Part shown: positions 1 through 11,897 of the stretch, in pieces
How the letters are laid out: every line of letters starts with the position of its first letter
Position numbering within the stretch: the stretch's first letter is position 1
Source: Actinidia chinensis
Lineage: Eukaryota; Streptophyta; Magnoliopsida; Ericales; Actinidiaceae
NCBI GenBank assembly: GCA_009663005.1
Contig: CM018907.1
Span: 7,699,686-7,752,185, forward strand
Direction: 5' to 3'
DNA length: 52,500 bases
Program-made: the position numbers and the translations under genes
The notes under the pieces: model-generated
Database searches by the model: none
Told to the model about the DNA's origin: nothing
What the model saw: the letters and a program-made list of their open reading frames with translations, nothing else

Positions 1-109
1 TGGCGTGTGGGATCCACCATGTTGTGGATTTTTTACGCACATTGTGAGAATATGTGCAAAATCTATATTAGTAGCATCACTGTTTTTTTCTTGTTTTTCA
101 AGCAATAAT

Positions 110-173
110 TTTGGGCTATAATGTACTACTCGAGAGCCATAATCACTACGTTACAGCTACATTATAGCCCAAA
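110..173. repeat. Inverted repeat with 16-bp arms
   Basis: Arms at 110-125 and 158-173 are perfect inverted copies (core GGGCTATAATGTA) around a 32-base loop. It would fold into a short hairpin and is probably the remnant of a small foldback element. No known small RNA was recognised in the arms. Confidence 0.7.
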
Positions 174-700
174 TTTAAATTGCCATATCAATTTAAAAGA
201 AGGCACAAAGAAAAGTATACAAAATTTTGGTTGACTTTTAAAAATTAATAAATATTTTTGGACATTTAAAAATGAATATAAAACAAAAATGAGATGCATA
301 GAGTAAACAATAAGAGTATCTCCAACTGATCCTTAAATCTTTATTTTGGAGGAAAAACACATTCCACTCTATGGTGATCCTTGATGCGAACTTAATCCTT
401 AAAATGCATTTAACTTTTAATTAAGATATTTATTTTTCATAAAATTAATACCAATAAAAAGAGATTTATAATTTTTTCAAAATAAGACCAATGTTTGAAA
501 TTTTTTAATAAAAAGTAATAAAATGATTAATCAGAATTTTGGAGAGGAATGTGATAAAATGATTGAATTTTATGCAAATTTTAATGAATTTTTGGGAAAG
601 TAAAGTTAGAAATAGAGGATTGTGATTGGAGTTGTTCCATTTAGGCTTCAACTGGGCTCCCCACTAGTGAATGGTGTGATTGGTCTTCCGGATTAGTTGA
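174..700. other. AT-rich intergenic, no gene seen
   Basis: No open reading frame of note, no recognisable RNA gene and no clear repeat boundary. The stretch is A/T homopolymer-rich and ends where the duplicated segment begins. Confidence 0.5.
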
Positions 701-1157
701 TCCTTGGATTGAATACCGAGTTATTAAAAAAAAAAATTGCAAAACTTTACATCACGTCCTAGATAGAACAAAATTTAAAAAAAATTAAAAGCTTCTATAG
801 TAAATCATATTAGCCGAAAAGTTTTCTTGGTGGAAAAAAAATTAAAATTCTGGAATATTAACTAACTTCTCCCTAAAAGTTTTTTTGGTGGAAAAGAAAT
901 AAATATTCTTAAATAACGTTTGGCTATCAATCCACAGCTTTACTTCAATTTATGTCTTCGAGATTGTGATTTGTGAACGAGAAAGAAACATTATCTCAAA
1001 AGTTTCAAAGGGTCAGTAAGTTATAAAACTAACACCAAAGCTTGGATGATTTAGAAACTTGATTTCCAACTAAACATGGCTTAGGGTCCCATTAAAGAGC
1101 CACACCTTTCTCAACTCTCTTAACCTTTGCAATGGACCCTTTCCCTGCACATATAAC

Positions 1158-2832
1158 TGTGGGGTGTAGTATTTGAGAGGTGAGAGGAAGAAAATCGAGA
1201 ATAGACATTCGCGGTGGTTCTACGGCGGCGAGGGTAGCTTCAACCAGTCAACTAACAATATCCTAGCTGCAACATAGGAACACTGAGTTTGGCCGCCGGA
1301 GCTGTTTCGGGAAAACGACTCTCCAACGGTCAAGTTAGAAGACTGGAGAGTGTAGAGAGAAAGTGTATATGTTTTGATAGCCAAAGTGTGTGTACCTTTT
1401 AATAAAAGAAAGACTGATTTAATATAGCATAGCTCGGCGCGTGCCTTGACGTGTTAGTTGTCTTGCCTCACTGAACAAATTATAACTTGGCGCATACTCA
1501 TGCGCGCTGACCGCTGTGTCAGTGAGTAGGAGGCTGACCCAGCCCTAGGGTCTGGCTGGTAGCCTGTCATCATGCTGCCAATGTCTCCATTTGGATATAG
1601 GGATTGTCATAAGAAACTTCGACATGCAAGTCACCTTTTGTCCCCTGACATCCCTCAAGATTGTCGTCGGCCATTGCCCCTTGTCCAAGCTCTAGTGCGA
1701 TTATTATACCAATTTTGCTAAATAGCGACAACTCAGAGGTAACGGTGGCCTTAACTCGAACAGTGCTAGTGTTCAATAGTGTTCCCTTACAATTGTCCCT
1801 CAATTCGCATAAACTGGGTCGATGTTTTCCGAAGTCATGTGAGCTGGACATGCTCGTTCTTTAAGCCCAATGCTTGGTGGGCACGCTGATGCCTGCTAGC
1901 TGTCTTTCTTATGTCTAAGTTTGTCATTCCATTATAAATGTTGAGCCATTTGTCCAGGTTTGGTTAGTATGCAAGCATATTTGAGTATTGGCGCCAAGGT
2001 TCCCCACCTGCCCCTAGGGCTCGTTTGGTGCGGATGCGCGACTGGGTGATTGCCACGTGCTCGTGTCATGTGGGTTTTGAGAGGCAGTTGTTGACATGTG
2101 CTTTCACGCACCCACTGAAACATGTTCTGGTTTCCTTCTACCTTCTTCACCTTCCTTATTGGTGTCCCTTTGTCTTCCTTATTCCATCACCGTGCATCAA
2201 ACCTTCGATAGCATTCCAAAGAGAGAAAAAACGTCCCTCTGTTTGCTGCTACTGTCCGATCACCTATCCGACCTCCGATCTAATTTTCGACGACTGATTT
2301 TTGACCTCTACATCGTTGGTACCTTTTGGACTTTAGCTTTGGTAAGACCCTGGTCCTCATTTTCTTCCTGCGCGTGTCTTGACGCGCTAGCTATCTTGTC
2401 ATTAGACAAATTGCAACTCGGCGCGTACTCATATGTACTGATCACTATGTCAGTGAGTAGGCAGCTGATCTAGCCATGCTTTTAGGGCCTGGATGGTAGC
2501 TAGTCATCATACCGCCGACATCTTCATCAAGGTATTGGGGTTGTCAGAGAAAACTTCGACGTGCAAGTCACATTCTGTTCCCAGACATCCTCGGGATTGC
2601 TGCCAATCGTTGCTCCTCGTCCAAGCTCTAGTGTGGTTATTATTCCAAGCTTGCTAAATAGCGACAACTCAAAGGTAGCGATGGCCTTGGCTTGAACAGT
2701 GCCAGTATTCAATAGTATCTACACTGAGCTCCGGCGCAAAGGACCTCCGAGCTTACTTCATAGCGATAGCTCGGCGGAGACCTTTGCCCTAACAAGGCTA
2801 GATTCTATTATTGTATGTTTTTCCCCCTTACA
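1158..2832 (+). mobile_element. TG...CA LTR-type insertion with 5-bp TSD (ATAAC)
   Basis: The insertion begins TGTGGGGTGTAG and ends CCCCCTTACA, and is flanked on both sides by ATAAC (1153-1157 and 2833-2837). Copy B of the surrounding duplication has the uninterrupted sequence with one ATAAC, so it is a natural empty site. TG...CA ends and a 5-bp target duplication are the hallmark of LTR retroelement integration. No gag, protease, reverse transcriptase or integrase motif is visible, and no primer-binding site was recognised. It is therefore a solo LTR or a small non-autonomous element (TRIM/LARD type). It contains an internal direct repeat described separately. Short ORFs inside it look like chance frames. 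Confidence 0.85.
1430..2720 (+). repeat. Internal direct repeat of about 350 bp
   Basis: Positions about 1430-1785 and 2368-2720 are direct copies (roughly 80 percent by eye) offset by about 938 bp, both inside the LTR-type insertion. Shared strings include GTCAGTGAGTAGG, CTTCGAC, GTCCAAGCTCTAGTG and TGCTAAATAGCGACAACTCA. They could be internal tandem duplication of a long LTR, or two short terminal repeats of a non-autonomous element. The left copy ends in CCCTTACA, resembling the end of the whole element. Confidence 0.75.
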
Positions 2833-3299
2833 ATAACATATATTAATCTCCAAGTTACGTGAGGGCACAATTAGGAAATGGGCAAAGTAGCTTAAGAACA
2901 CCGACTTTGTATAAATTAAATCTACCAACGGCTAAAAAGGATTTAGGATTTCTACCTGACTAATTTTTGGGTATATATGGTTTCATGTCCCACATTAATT
3001 ACCTAGCCTAAACTCTAGAGGCAACCTGAAGAGAATGATAGAAGAACATTTGTAACAACAGCCAAATCATTCATTTCATGGAGTAAACCCCATTCAGAAT
3101 TAGTGTGGTGAAGTCATACATATTTTGGACACTTTTCTTAAATTTTTGGAAGTTTGTATTGCTTTTTATTATTCGTTACAAATATTTTTAGTGGGAAAAA
3201 GTGGAATATAGGATGATAATTCATTGTTAACAGACATGTTTTTTTCAATTCTCATAAAGGAGGTTGTCCCCCCAATAATAAGCTCAAAAGAAAGAAAGA

Positions 3300-4020
3300 A
3301 AACTAGAGTGGTACTTAAAGCTCACAAAAAGAAATGAACAACCATAGTAGAAGTGCGTCATAGGGTTAACTTTCAGTTTTAAAAACGCGCATGTGATGGC
3401 ATTAAGTGTCGCACTTACTTATATGAGAAGTAAGAATTCAAAACAGAGCACACCAAATAATTTACGAGAACTCAATTACAACTTTTTATTACACCAGCAA
3501 TAATAGAAGCACCCTTAGGATTTCGTGCAGAACTCTTTGCCTCAATTTTGGCACACTAAGTCCCTTTTATAGAGACATTACATGCAGTTATAACCAACCC
3601 CTAAATGTTAGGACATTTGGACCAATAAAATCAATTATTACAACAACTGCCTTAGACATGGATATGATCAAACAAAGTGTAACTGCCAAGACCAACAATT
3701 AATTGTAACTGCCTCCCCGTATGACTGCCCAGTAACATGCTGGTGCTAGTCCATGTTCATGCCTAGTGCATATGCCTTATTGTCTGCACCGTGCTGAATA
3801 TTGTGCCCCATCTTTGTTCATAATCCATACTGTCATATGCATTTAGACATCGTTCCACTTTTGCCTTGCATTTGCCTTGTAACATCACTATCTTGAACAT
3901 TCACCACCTTGTCAAGGCATGCCTCCCCCATACCTATCGGGGTGTCGCATGTGCAAGGTGCCACCACACACCAGCCCATAATCGTGTCAGGGACTAGTGA
4001 GCTAACAAAGTGGAATTACT
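3300..4020 (-). mobile_element. LTR-like segment with strong TATA box
   Basis: On the minus strand this segment has a good core promoter, CTCTATAAAAGGGA (3562-3575), followed by a GC-poorer region with AATAAAAAGTTG about 80 bp downstream that could be a polyadenylation signal. A TATA box then a polyadenylation signal within about 100 bp is the U3-R layout of plant LTRs. There is no coding frame. I could not fix TG...CA ends or a target duplication, so the limits are approximate and the class is inferred. Confidence 0.4.
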
Positions 4021-4149
4021 CTTAGAAAAAAAAAATATTGATCAAATATTGATTTTCTGTTTTTTTTTCTTTTTGGTTTTGTTTATGTGATAATAGAAGT
4101 ATCACTCTATTTAAAAGGTAATGAACAACAATCAGAAGAGTTTGCTTTT

Positions 4150-4990
4150 TTGAATTGTAGGGTAGTGGGGATGATATAAAATCGTGCATAGACAATAGTG
4201 GTGACTGACTAACTGATGCTAGTGGCAGTAGGCTTCTAGTCATACTTGCGAGGCAGGAACAGTGAGAAAGATCGGTCGATACTATTTCAAAACGACTCTC
4301 CAACAGTCAAGTTAGTGATTGAAAAAGAAGAGTAAAAGAGAGCAAGAGAGAGATTCTTGGCTATGTATGTAGAGAGAGTGTGTGTGTTGCATGAAGATAA
4401 AATTGCATACCCCAGAGAAAGAAATGACTTGACCTTTTATAGTGCAGCTCGATACTTGCCTGGACATGCTGACTACCATGTCAGTGAGCAGGTGACTCAC
4501 CTAATCATGCCCATAAGGCATGAATGGTGGCTAGCTTGTGACATCCTCGACGTCTGGACCAAGCGTGCGAGTGACAGAGGAAACTCGTCGTGCATGTTAT
4601 CCTTTAACATTGATGTGCCTTGGGAATCTTCGCCTGTTGGCGTACATCGACTGAGCTTACGCATGAAGATGCTGATCAAACTTGCTATAAAGCGACAATC
4701 TAGTGGCGGTGCTAGTTTAAGCTCAGCTAAAAGTGAGATAGGATAGTTTATTCTTCCACAATTTCCTCTTAGCTCGCATGAGCTCAGTCATCGATTGTAG
4801 ATGTTATGACAGCTGGTTGCCAATGATCCTCAATAAGGGAAGCTCGGACACAAGAGCTTGTCAGTGCCTACAAGTTGTTCATTCATTGTCCTTAGTTATC
4901 TTTTCACTATCCTGCGGTGCCACACATCGACTTTGGGTTCGCTCGAAGCAGCATACCTACCCTTATATTTTATTTGGGCGGGAATTGTAG
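4150..4990 (+). mobile_element. Diverged relative of the 1158-2832 insertion
   Basis: Blocks here match the LTR-type insertion: ACGACTCTCCAACRGTCAAG (4273 region versus about 1315), CTTGGCTATG, GTCAGTGAG, GGTGGCTAGC and TGCTATAAAGCGACAA (versus TGCTAAATAGCGACAA). The order is conserved, so this is another, older copy of the same family. ORFs of 60-129 codons cross it but have no recognisable domain. Ends and target duplication were not found. Confidence 0.55.
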
Positions 4991-5720
4991 CGACACCGTG
5001 TTAGGATTGAAATCCAAATAGAAGTTAAGTCTTGTTTTTCGTCAAAATAGTTAGTTAGTATTTTAGACGTAAGTACTTCATACAACAATCTTTTAACATC
5101 CTTTGAGTTGCGCATGAAAGATATTTCAAATACATACAATTTTTATTTAAAGTGTTTTTCTTGATTTAGAGGTTTAGTAGCCCCAAATAGGCTTGGAATT
5201 CAAGACAGGAAAAAAAATAATATTTTCTCTTGTCCTAGACCGGTCTAGCTTTTTAGTGAACCTACTATTTTGTCTTGAATTAGTCCAGCTTTTTTTCAAT
5301 CGATCCAGCTTTTTTAGTAAACCTACTTCTTTGTCCCCGATTGATCCAGTTTTTTCTTGACCGGTCGAACTTTTTGCCAACTGGTCGAGACTTGTCAGAC
5401 CTAATTTTTGGACAATGTTGGCCAGTTCTAGCTCAGTCCTCTACTAGCGTACTTATTTTCATTAAAAATATTTTTAGTAAAAGTCATAAATTTTACATTT
5501 TCTTTTAATTTAAGTTTACAATGTAAATAAGTAATACCCCCATTTTGATTCAATAAAAAATACAAAAAAAATATCATTTTCATTAAATCATAAAGTAAAA
5601 TTTCAATTTTAGTTTAAATTTTCTTTTTTTAATTTTTTAAAAACAATTCTTCTTATTATGGAAGGTATACTTTGCAATAAAAATCTCATATAATCAGTTT
5701 TGACTATTCAAGGTATAAAC
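4991..5720. other. AT-rich intergenic, no gene seen
   Basis: There is no coding frame. Between about 5225 and 5395 a short phrase resembling GATCCAGCTTTTT / CCGGTCNANCTTTTT recurs four to five times as a degenerate tandem. Nothing else stands out. Confidence 0.45.
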
Positions 5721-5721
5721 A

Positions 5722-5880
5722 TTGGCGGAGCCAGAAAAAATACTCAAGGGGGCAAATTAAAATTATTTTTTAAGGGGGCAAATTGTAAATTTTTTCTAAA
5801 ACTATAGGTAATTTTTTTTTTCAAACTTGAGGGGGGTGGGGTGGGGGTGCAGCTGCCTCTCTGGGCATAAGTTGTCTCCA
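5722..5880. repeat. GGCGGAGCCAG dispersed-repeat fragment
   Basis: The phrase GGCGGAGCCAG followed by AAGGGGGCAAATT twice and a run of G's is a common plant dispersed-repeat signature. A related start, GGCGGAGCTAAGAGGG, occurs at about 10255. No full element could be delimited. Confidence 0.4.
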
Positions 5881-6199
5881 CCTCTGGGTATAAATAATAA
5901 TTAACGGGAAAAATAATTTGAAGAAAATAATATTTTAAAATTTTATTTTTTCACACTTGGCGAAATTTTGACAAAAGACAGTTTTTCAAGAAAACTTGTT
6001 CTTTCTAATACCGTATATACCCATTTACGATTAGACTCAGCATACTAAATAATAATGTAATTAAAAAAATTCGTAAGTTAATGAATGTGGGATATTAAAT
6101 TCAAAATTATTAATTATAGGACAAAAATCGAAATGTCATTACCTTAACTTACGAACGATAATTGAAAGAGCTTGAGATAAATCTAAGGTAAGACATGTT
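5881..6199. other. AT-rich stretch, nothing recognised
   Basis: No open reading frame, hairpin or repeat boundary was identified. Confidence 0.4.
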
Positions 6200-7673
6200 A
6201 TGTTTTATTTACTTAAAAGTAAAAATTTTATGATTAAAGCATGTATGATTTTGTTTATTAAACATGATAATGTTTTATGGTTAAATGCACGCTATGTTTT
6301 AAATGTGTCATGAATTATGAAAAATGATTAGTTTAGAAAAATATATTTAGACGACACATATTTCGAACATGCCCCGACTGCTAAGAAAAAATAATGTAGT
6401 GAGATGTGATGCAATAAGGGTGAGATCATAGATAGATGATCATGGATTATCATGTCATATATATTATATTGGAGTCGCTTCCCTAATGACTGGTGATCGT
6501 TGAACGAGTGTATGTGTCGTAAGGGTAAATCTAATATGACTTTGAACTCTTGATATGAAATTAAGTTAAATGGGCCTAAGTGATACGGAACATAAATGCA
6601 TTTAATTATATATTAACTATTGTATTTGATTATTGTGTAATTAGTTTTTTTTAGTATTAGGATTCTAGGTTCCTTCTTAATTAGACTTTTATTAGATTAT
6701 GTAGTATTTTATTTTGGTAGTCTACTTGGTTTAGAATTTTAGTATATTTAGAATTCTAATTTTTATTTTAATTAGGAGAGTTTATTATAAATAAGAATGT
6801 AACCTTATTTTTTAAGGGCATATTATGATTATGATTAATGAAAAAAAATTATTTTTTCTTTCCTCTTCATCTTTGATTCTGGCTGAAGTCAAACTTCTCC
6901 CTCCCCTTCTTCTTTGATTCTGGAGCGAAAGTCAAACTTTTTCCTCCTCTTCTATAATTTTTGTTCCGATTTTCTACTTTTTAAGATTGATTGATCATAA
7001 AACTTCAATTTTATCATTGTCCTGCATTCACTAGGTAAACCAATGATTGAAATGAAAAAGGATTGACAAAAGTAAATTTATTTAATCAGGGGTACTTGGC
7101 CCGATGAACCAATGATTTTGGTTAAAAGATCGTCCTAGATGAGCCGAAGTTTTGAAAAAGTGATTTTATGTTGAAATGAATTGATGTTTTTTATAATTTT
7201 ATGGGTATTTGTTAGTATTATATAATTTGACTCACACTAACCTAATACATAATATGTAGTTTTATGTAATATTTCATGTAATGAGAATGAAGTGGAACAC
7301 GATTGAAGGCAGATGATCTTAGTTAATTTTTGACGTCCTATGCTATGTACTTAATATAGAGATGTTTAGTTTGAATATTATAGTTTTGATGACGGTTGTA
7401 CCGATCTTGTGGCCATAACCATAGTTGTAAATATTTATATTCAGGAAGAATGTAGATTTATTTGTATATTTTTGTATGTCACGTCAGCTTAGGAATATTT
7501 TAAATACACTTTCGCATATACTATTTCATTCAAGTATAAATACCTTTTATAGTAGAAAATTCCCTACATTAGTTGAGTAGTAGGTAGGTCTTAGTGAATG
7601 ATACTCATTGGCCGGTCACAATGACATATGTGTTAAGGATGACCCACATATAAAAATGGGTTGCGTTGTGACA
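6200..7673 (+). mobile_element. Truncated LTR of the family seen at 32543-37175
   Basis: About 7090-7673 aligns with 36530-37175: shared phrases are GATGATCTTAG / GGTGATCTTAG, TGACGGTTGT, TTGTGGCCA, CACGTCAGCT, CACTGGCCGGTC / CATTGGCCGGTC and the terminal TGACA. The part at 6200-6560 matches 36215-36520 more loosely (TCGCTTC, TGTGTCG, CTTGATRT). The right end TGACA corresponds to the LTR end at 37175. The left end was not found and is probably lost. A later insertion appears to interrupt it between about 6570 and 7085. Confidence 0.65.
6570..7085 (+). mobile_element. Possible nested solo LTR
   Basis: This block has no counterpart in the related copy at 36 kb. It contains TTATTATAAATAAG (TATA-like) followed by GTAACC and ATTAATGAAA, the arrangement of an LTR U3/R region, then two copies of TCTTTGATTCTGG. 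Borders are uncertain and no target duplication was confirmed. Confidence 0.4.
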
Positions 7674-8076
7674 GGATATGTGCTTGCTTTGCTAAATCTG
7701 CGATTTTTGGAACTAGGTGGCACACTAGGGTTATGTTTTTGACCCCACGCTGTTCTTCCTCCGAGAGAGCGTCAAGGTGAAAGGACGGCTTGATAGCTAA
7801 ACCTTGATGTAATTTAGATAGGGCACATGGGACAGAGCTAGGAACTCACATAGAGTTCGGCTAGCTCTGCGCTGCCCTAAATAGGATAAAAGTCGTTCTG
7901 GTTTTTTTATCGGTTTCAGAATATGGAACTTAATCGGGCCTAGCTTTTAGTGCACAACGATGCTGCACTAACACAATTTATGAGGGACCATAAGATCCCA
8001 CATTATGTCTTGATAGAGAGGCCTGGTCCCATCGAGTTCGTAAGCTTTGTGAAGGGAGCTAGGAATCGCATCTATG
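7674..8076. other. Intergenic, moderately GC, no gene seen
   Basis: The stretch is less AT-rich than its flanks and contains near-repeated phrases such as GAGCTAGGAACTC and GAGCTAGGAATCG. It may be remnant retroelement sequence. No domain or ORF supports a gene. Confidence 0.4.
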
Positions 8077-8968
8077 TCCTTGGACTGAATCCCGAGTTAT
8101 AAATAAAGAAAAAGAAGCTGCAACATCTTACACCAAATCTTAGATAGAACAAAATTGAAAAAAAATTAAAAGCTTCGTTAGTAAATCATATTGGCTGAAA
8201 AGTTTTCTTGGTGGAAAAGAAATAAATATTCTTAAATAACTTTTGGCCATCAATCCATAGCTTTACTTAAATTTATGTCTTCAAGATTGTGATTTGCGAA
8301 GGAGAAATCATTATCTCTAAAGTTTCAAAGAGTCATTAGGTTTAAAATTAACACCAAAGCTTAGATGATTTAGAAACTTGATTTCCAACTAAAAGTGGCT
8401 TGGGGTCCCATTTGCATACCAAAAAGCCACGCCTTTCTCAACTCTCTTAACCTTTTCAATGGACTCTTTCCCAGTTTATATTACTTGCTAAATAGTGTTG
8501 TGTAACTGCATATATAACATATATTAATCTCCAAGTTCTGTGAGGGCACAATTATGGAAGTAGGGCAACTGGCTAAGAACACTACTTTTATATATACATA
8601 TATACACGCTAACGAGGAGTTTCCAGGATTTTCGCCTGACTCATTTTTGGGTGCATGTAGTTTTGTGTCCCACATTAATTACCTGGACTAAACCCTGGAG
8701 GCAACTTGAAGAGAGTGATAGCAGAATTTTTGTAATAACAACCAAATCATTCATTTCATGGAGTAAACCCCATTAAGAATTAGTGTGGTGACGTCGTATA
8801 TATTCTGGACACTTTTCTTAAATTTTTGGAAGTCTGTATTGCTTTTTATTATTCGTGACAAACGTTTTTTATGGGAAAAAAGTGGAATATAGGATGATAA
8901 TTCATTGTTAATAGACATGTTTTTTTCAATTCTCATAAAGGAGGTTGTCCCCCAATAATAAAGCTTAA
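8077..8968 (+). repeat. Segmental duplication, copy B (empty site)
   Basis: This is a direct copy of 701-3286 without the 1,675-bp insertion. At the equivalent site it reads GCATATATAACATATATTAA, with a single ATAAC, so it shows the pre-insertion state. It is otherwise non-coding. Confidence 0.85.
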
Positions 8969-11897
8969 ACGAAGCGTATTGAATTAATTTTGTTGTATTA
9001 TGGTCAGAGAATATTTGAATATATACCTAATAAGATTGTCATCTCTTTCCAGCTAGCTACGATGAGAGAACGCACAAACACAATGAATTTGGATTCTTTT
9101 AGCATATTTAAATGTCTTGCAATTCTCCCCTTGTTTTCAAAAATATTTTTGCACAACATTTTTCAGAGATTGTTCTTAAAAATAAAAACATTAATCGCTT
9201 CCATACAGTATTTACTTTCATTTTAAAAAATTTATTTTTGGTATTTCTAAGCTTCTTTTTGAAAAAAATTTAAAAAACATACAAGTTTCTCAAACAGTCC
9301 GTCAAACAAGTATTTTAAACAGTAAATGGAAAAAGAAAACAAAAAAACAACAGTGATGCCAACAGGATCGGGTACGGTATCAAATCAACATATTAAAAAT
9401 GTGGTATGAAAATTTACATTCTTTCAATATAAACACATTTAATTTAATTTCACACACACAATGATAAATGGGTTGTTATACATATCAAGAACCGCATGAT
9501 TATGGTGTTTAAGATCAAATGAATCATGGGAAGTGCTAAATATGTACTGACCAGAAGACCATGGTGGAATTATATATATATTTCCCACTTCAGTTGGATT
9601 GGAGAGAGAGATGCTAAAAATTTGTGTTTCTGTAGCACTATTCACCAAATTGTTTACAAAGAGAGGAACAATGAGATTTTAAAATCTCTTTTCACTAACA
9701 TAGCTCAAGGTTTGATATGTGAAATCTTGATGCACTACTCTCTCTCTCTCTCTCTCTTTCTCTCTCTACATACACATCAAGAAAAAAATTGGTACAGATA
9801 AATATCTATTAATTGTAAGGTTATAAAGCATATACGAACAAAAAATCTGTGCACAGAAAATAAGTGCGTTCTTGGTCCATATTCCGTTTTATGCATAGGC
9901 CCCACCCTACAAGATTTCTTTGCAAGGAGGATGAATTCATGTTTCAAATTTTAGGGGTGCCAACGATACGCGACCTTTAGTTAAGAAAATTTGATAACTA
10001 AATTTAGTTTCTAACAAGAAAAGTAATTTCTCATAATAAAGAACGAGAAAATGTTAGTACGATAAAAATTTACACTTCAATAATAGGAGAATTTTTTTTA
10101 TATGAATTTTTGGAGTGCAATTCATCCCTGTTTTTTTGTCCACCTGTCTTTATTGCACACTATATAATCACGCATTGCTCTAGCTATAAATTGATATCTA
10201 AATTATACATTTAGAATTATATGCAAAAATTAATTATATATATTCATGCTCATGGGCGGAGCTAAGAGGGACAAGAAGTGGGGTCATTTGACCACTACTG
10301 CACCAAAAATGACACTTAAGTCCACTAAAAAATTACACTTTCACCCCAATAGAAAAAAAATAATCTTGACTGCACATAAAAAAACTAATTATATTTCATA
10401 ATTTTATTGATTTTGCTCCTTATGTGAACTATTCTCCTGGCCCGTCCGTTCATGTTGTATACCTAAAGGTGACCAGCGAGTAGTACATCTATAAAGGCTG
10501 TTTTTGTGATCTCTCGAGTATAGGATAAAGGCTAGTTAGAGAAAGATCATACAAATCCATTGGCATTTCATCTAAATCTCTTGCTACATAGTTTTGGGTG
10601 GAAACAATGTATGGCCATAAGTAGCATTGCATTACATTGAATTCAACATTCCTAGAAAAAAGAAGTGTCATATGGACAACGACCTTCCAAATTCCAATAG
10701 AAATGAAAACTATGAATATCATTAGCAATTCTTAAAATCTATGAACCATAGATCCCCACCAAAATCTCATCAAGTATCAATATGTATGTAAACATTATTC
10801 AATGACTCCAAAGCTCAAGGAGGATAGAGAGAAGGACAAAGAGCTTGAAGAGAGAGAAATTACCATTAAGGTCACCACACAATGGCCTCAACTCTTGGCT
10901 TCCAGTGCTCAAAACTGTAAGGGGATGCATTGAAAATAGATTTCGTGCATCAAAAAATAGAGTACAAACCACCCCCACTAGACAGAAACAAACACTGGAA
11001 GAATGGTCTAATGTCTAGCTAGGTTGAAGTTTTATCTTTATCGGACATCAGTTGAGGAGCGTTTTTTCAGAGGTGAACTAATCTTTGCCTGCTATACCAT
11101 GAGTAAAACTTCGTCGAACCATGATATATTATCACATCATCATTGACACTGCCGCTATGCATACATAACACGTTTTATTTTGGCATTAGAAATGAGATGA
11201 TTAATCTCACTATTTAAATGTAAATTCGACATAATTCACTGACTGAAACATTTGCATAGTAAGATTCACTACGCTTATATGACGATTTATTATAATTGAA
11301 TGTGTTACTAATGATGTTCTATCTCTTGCATCCACATCCCATATCACAAAATACCAAACTGAACAACTCCTTTTTTAGGGTTTCTCCACTTTCTCTTAAT
11401 GAGGTACAACGTGAAGTTCCCAAGTTCATTCTTGCCTCTATATATTTCCTACATAATCAGATTCGGAGGTCCCCATAATACACAAAACAAAAAAAAATGT
11501 GTTACCAACTTAATTTCTTAGTGGAGAAACCCTAACGTCAATACTCTAAGCATTGTACCCCTAGCCTTAACACAATATCAATGCAGTTGTAACCAAACAA
11601 AAGAGAACAAAAAGTAGAATTAATAAAGAGATTTAAAGAAGAAACAAGCCCAAAATCTCCATAATTATATATATAAAAAAGATATCTAGGTACAATGAAT
11701 AAACACAAATTAGAACTCAAAGGACAAAGCTGTATAGCTAGTCCTCCATACCAAAAGTGATAATTAATCAGAGTGTCTATGTATTAATGATGTGAAGTGG
11801 GGTTCTAATAGGATACTAATTAACCCTCAACCTCAAGGTCAGTACCTCAAGATCAGTTAGTACAAGAGAACTACAGGCCGATAAATTGTTACTCTTT
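8969..11897. other. Intergenic region downstream of the WRKY gene
   Basis: There is no credible gene. It contains a (TC)n microsatellite at about 9739-9765 and a GGCGGAGC repeat start at 10255. The last few hundred bases before 11898 would hold the WRKY 3' untranslated region on the minus strand. Several 60-90 codon frames here lack any recognisable domain. Confidence 0.5.

Larger units (their letters stand above)
701..3286 (+). repeat. Segmental duplication, copy A (interrupted)
   Basis: This segment aligns in the same orientation with 8077-8968 over its whole length, by eye at roughly 85-90 percent identity, except that positions 1158-2837 have no counterpart. Without that insertion the copy is about 906 bp, against 892 bp for copy B. 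Shared landmarks include TCCTTGGAYTGAATMCCGAG at the left end, GTTTTCTTGGTGGAAAA, CATATATTAATCTCCAAG and GGAGTAAACCCCATT near the right. It contains no coding frame. The ends are not TG...CA, so I read it as a duplicated non-coding segment or old repeat rather than an LTR pair. Confidence 0.85.

Noticed and set aside
2987..2997. GTCCCACATTA resembling the plant snRNA upstream sequence element (also at 8677-8687)
   Set aside because: It differs from the RTCCCACATCG consensus at the 3' end, has no snRNA-like sequence downstream, and occurs in both copies of a duplicated non-coding segment.
4357..4746. 129-codon plus-strand frame
   Set aside because: It lies in a diverged copy of the LTR-type repeat, has no domain, and its opposite strand is equally open.
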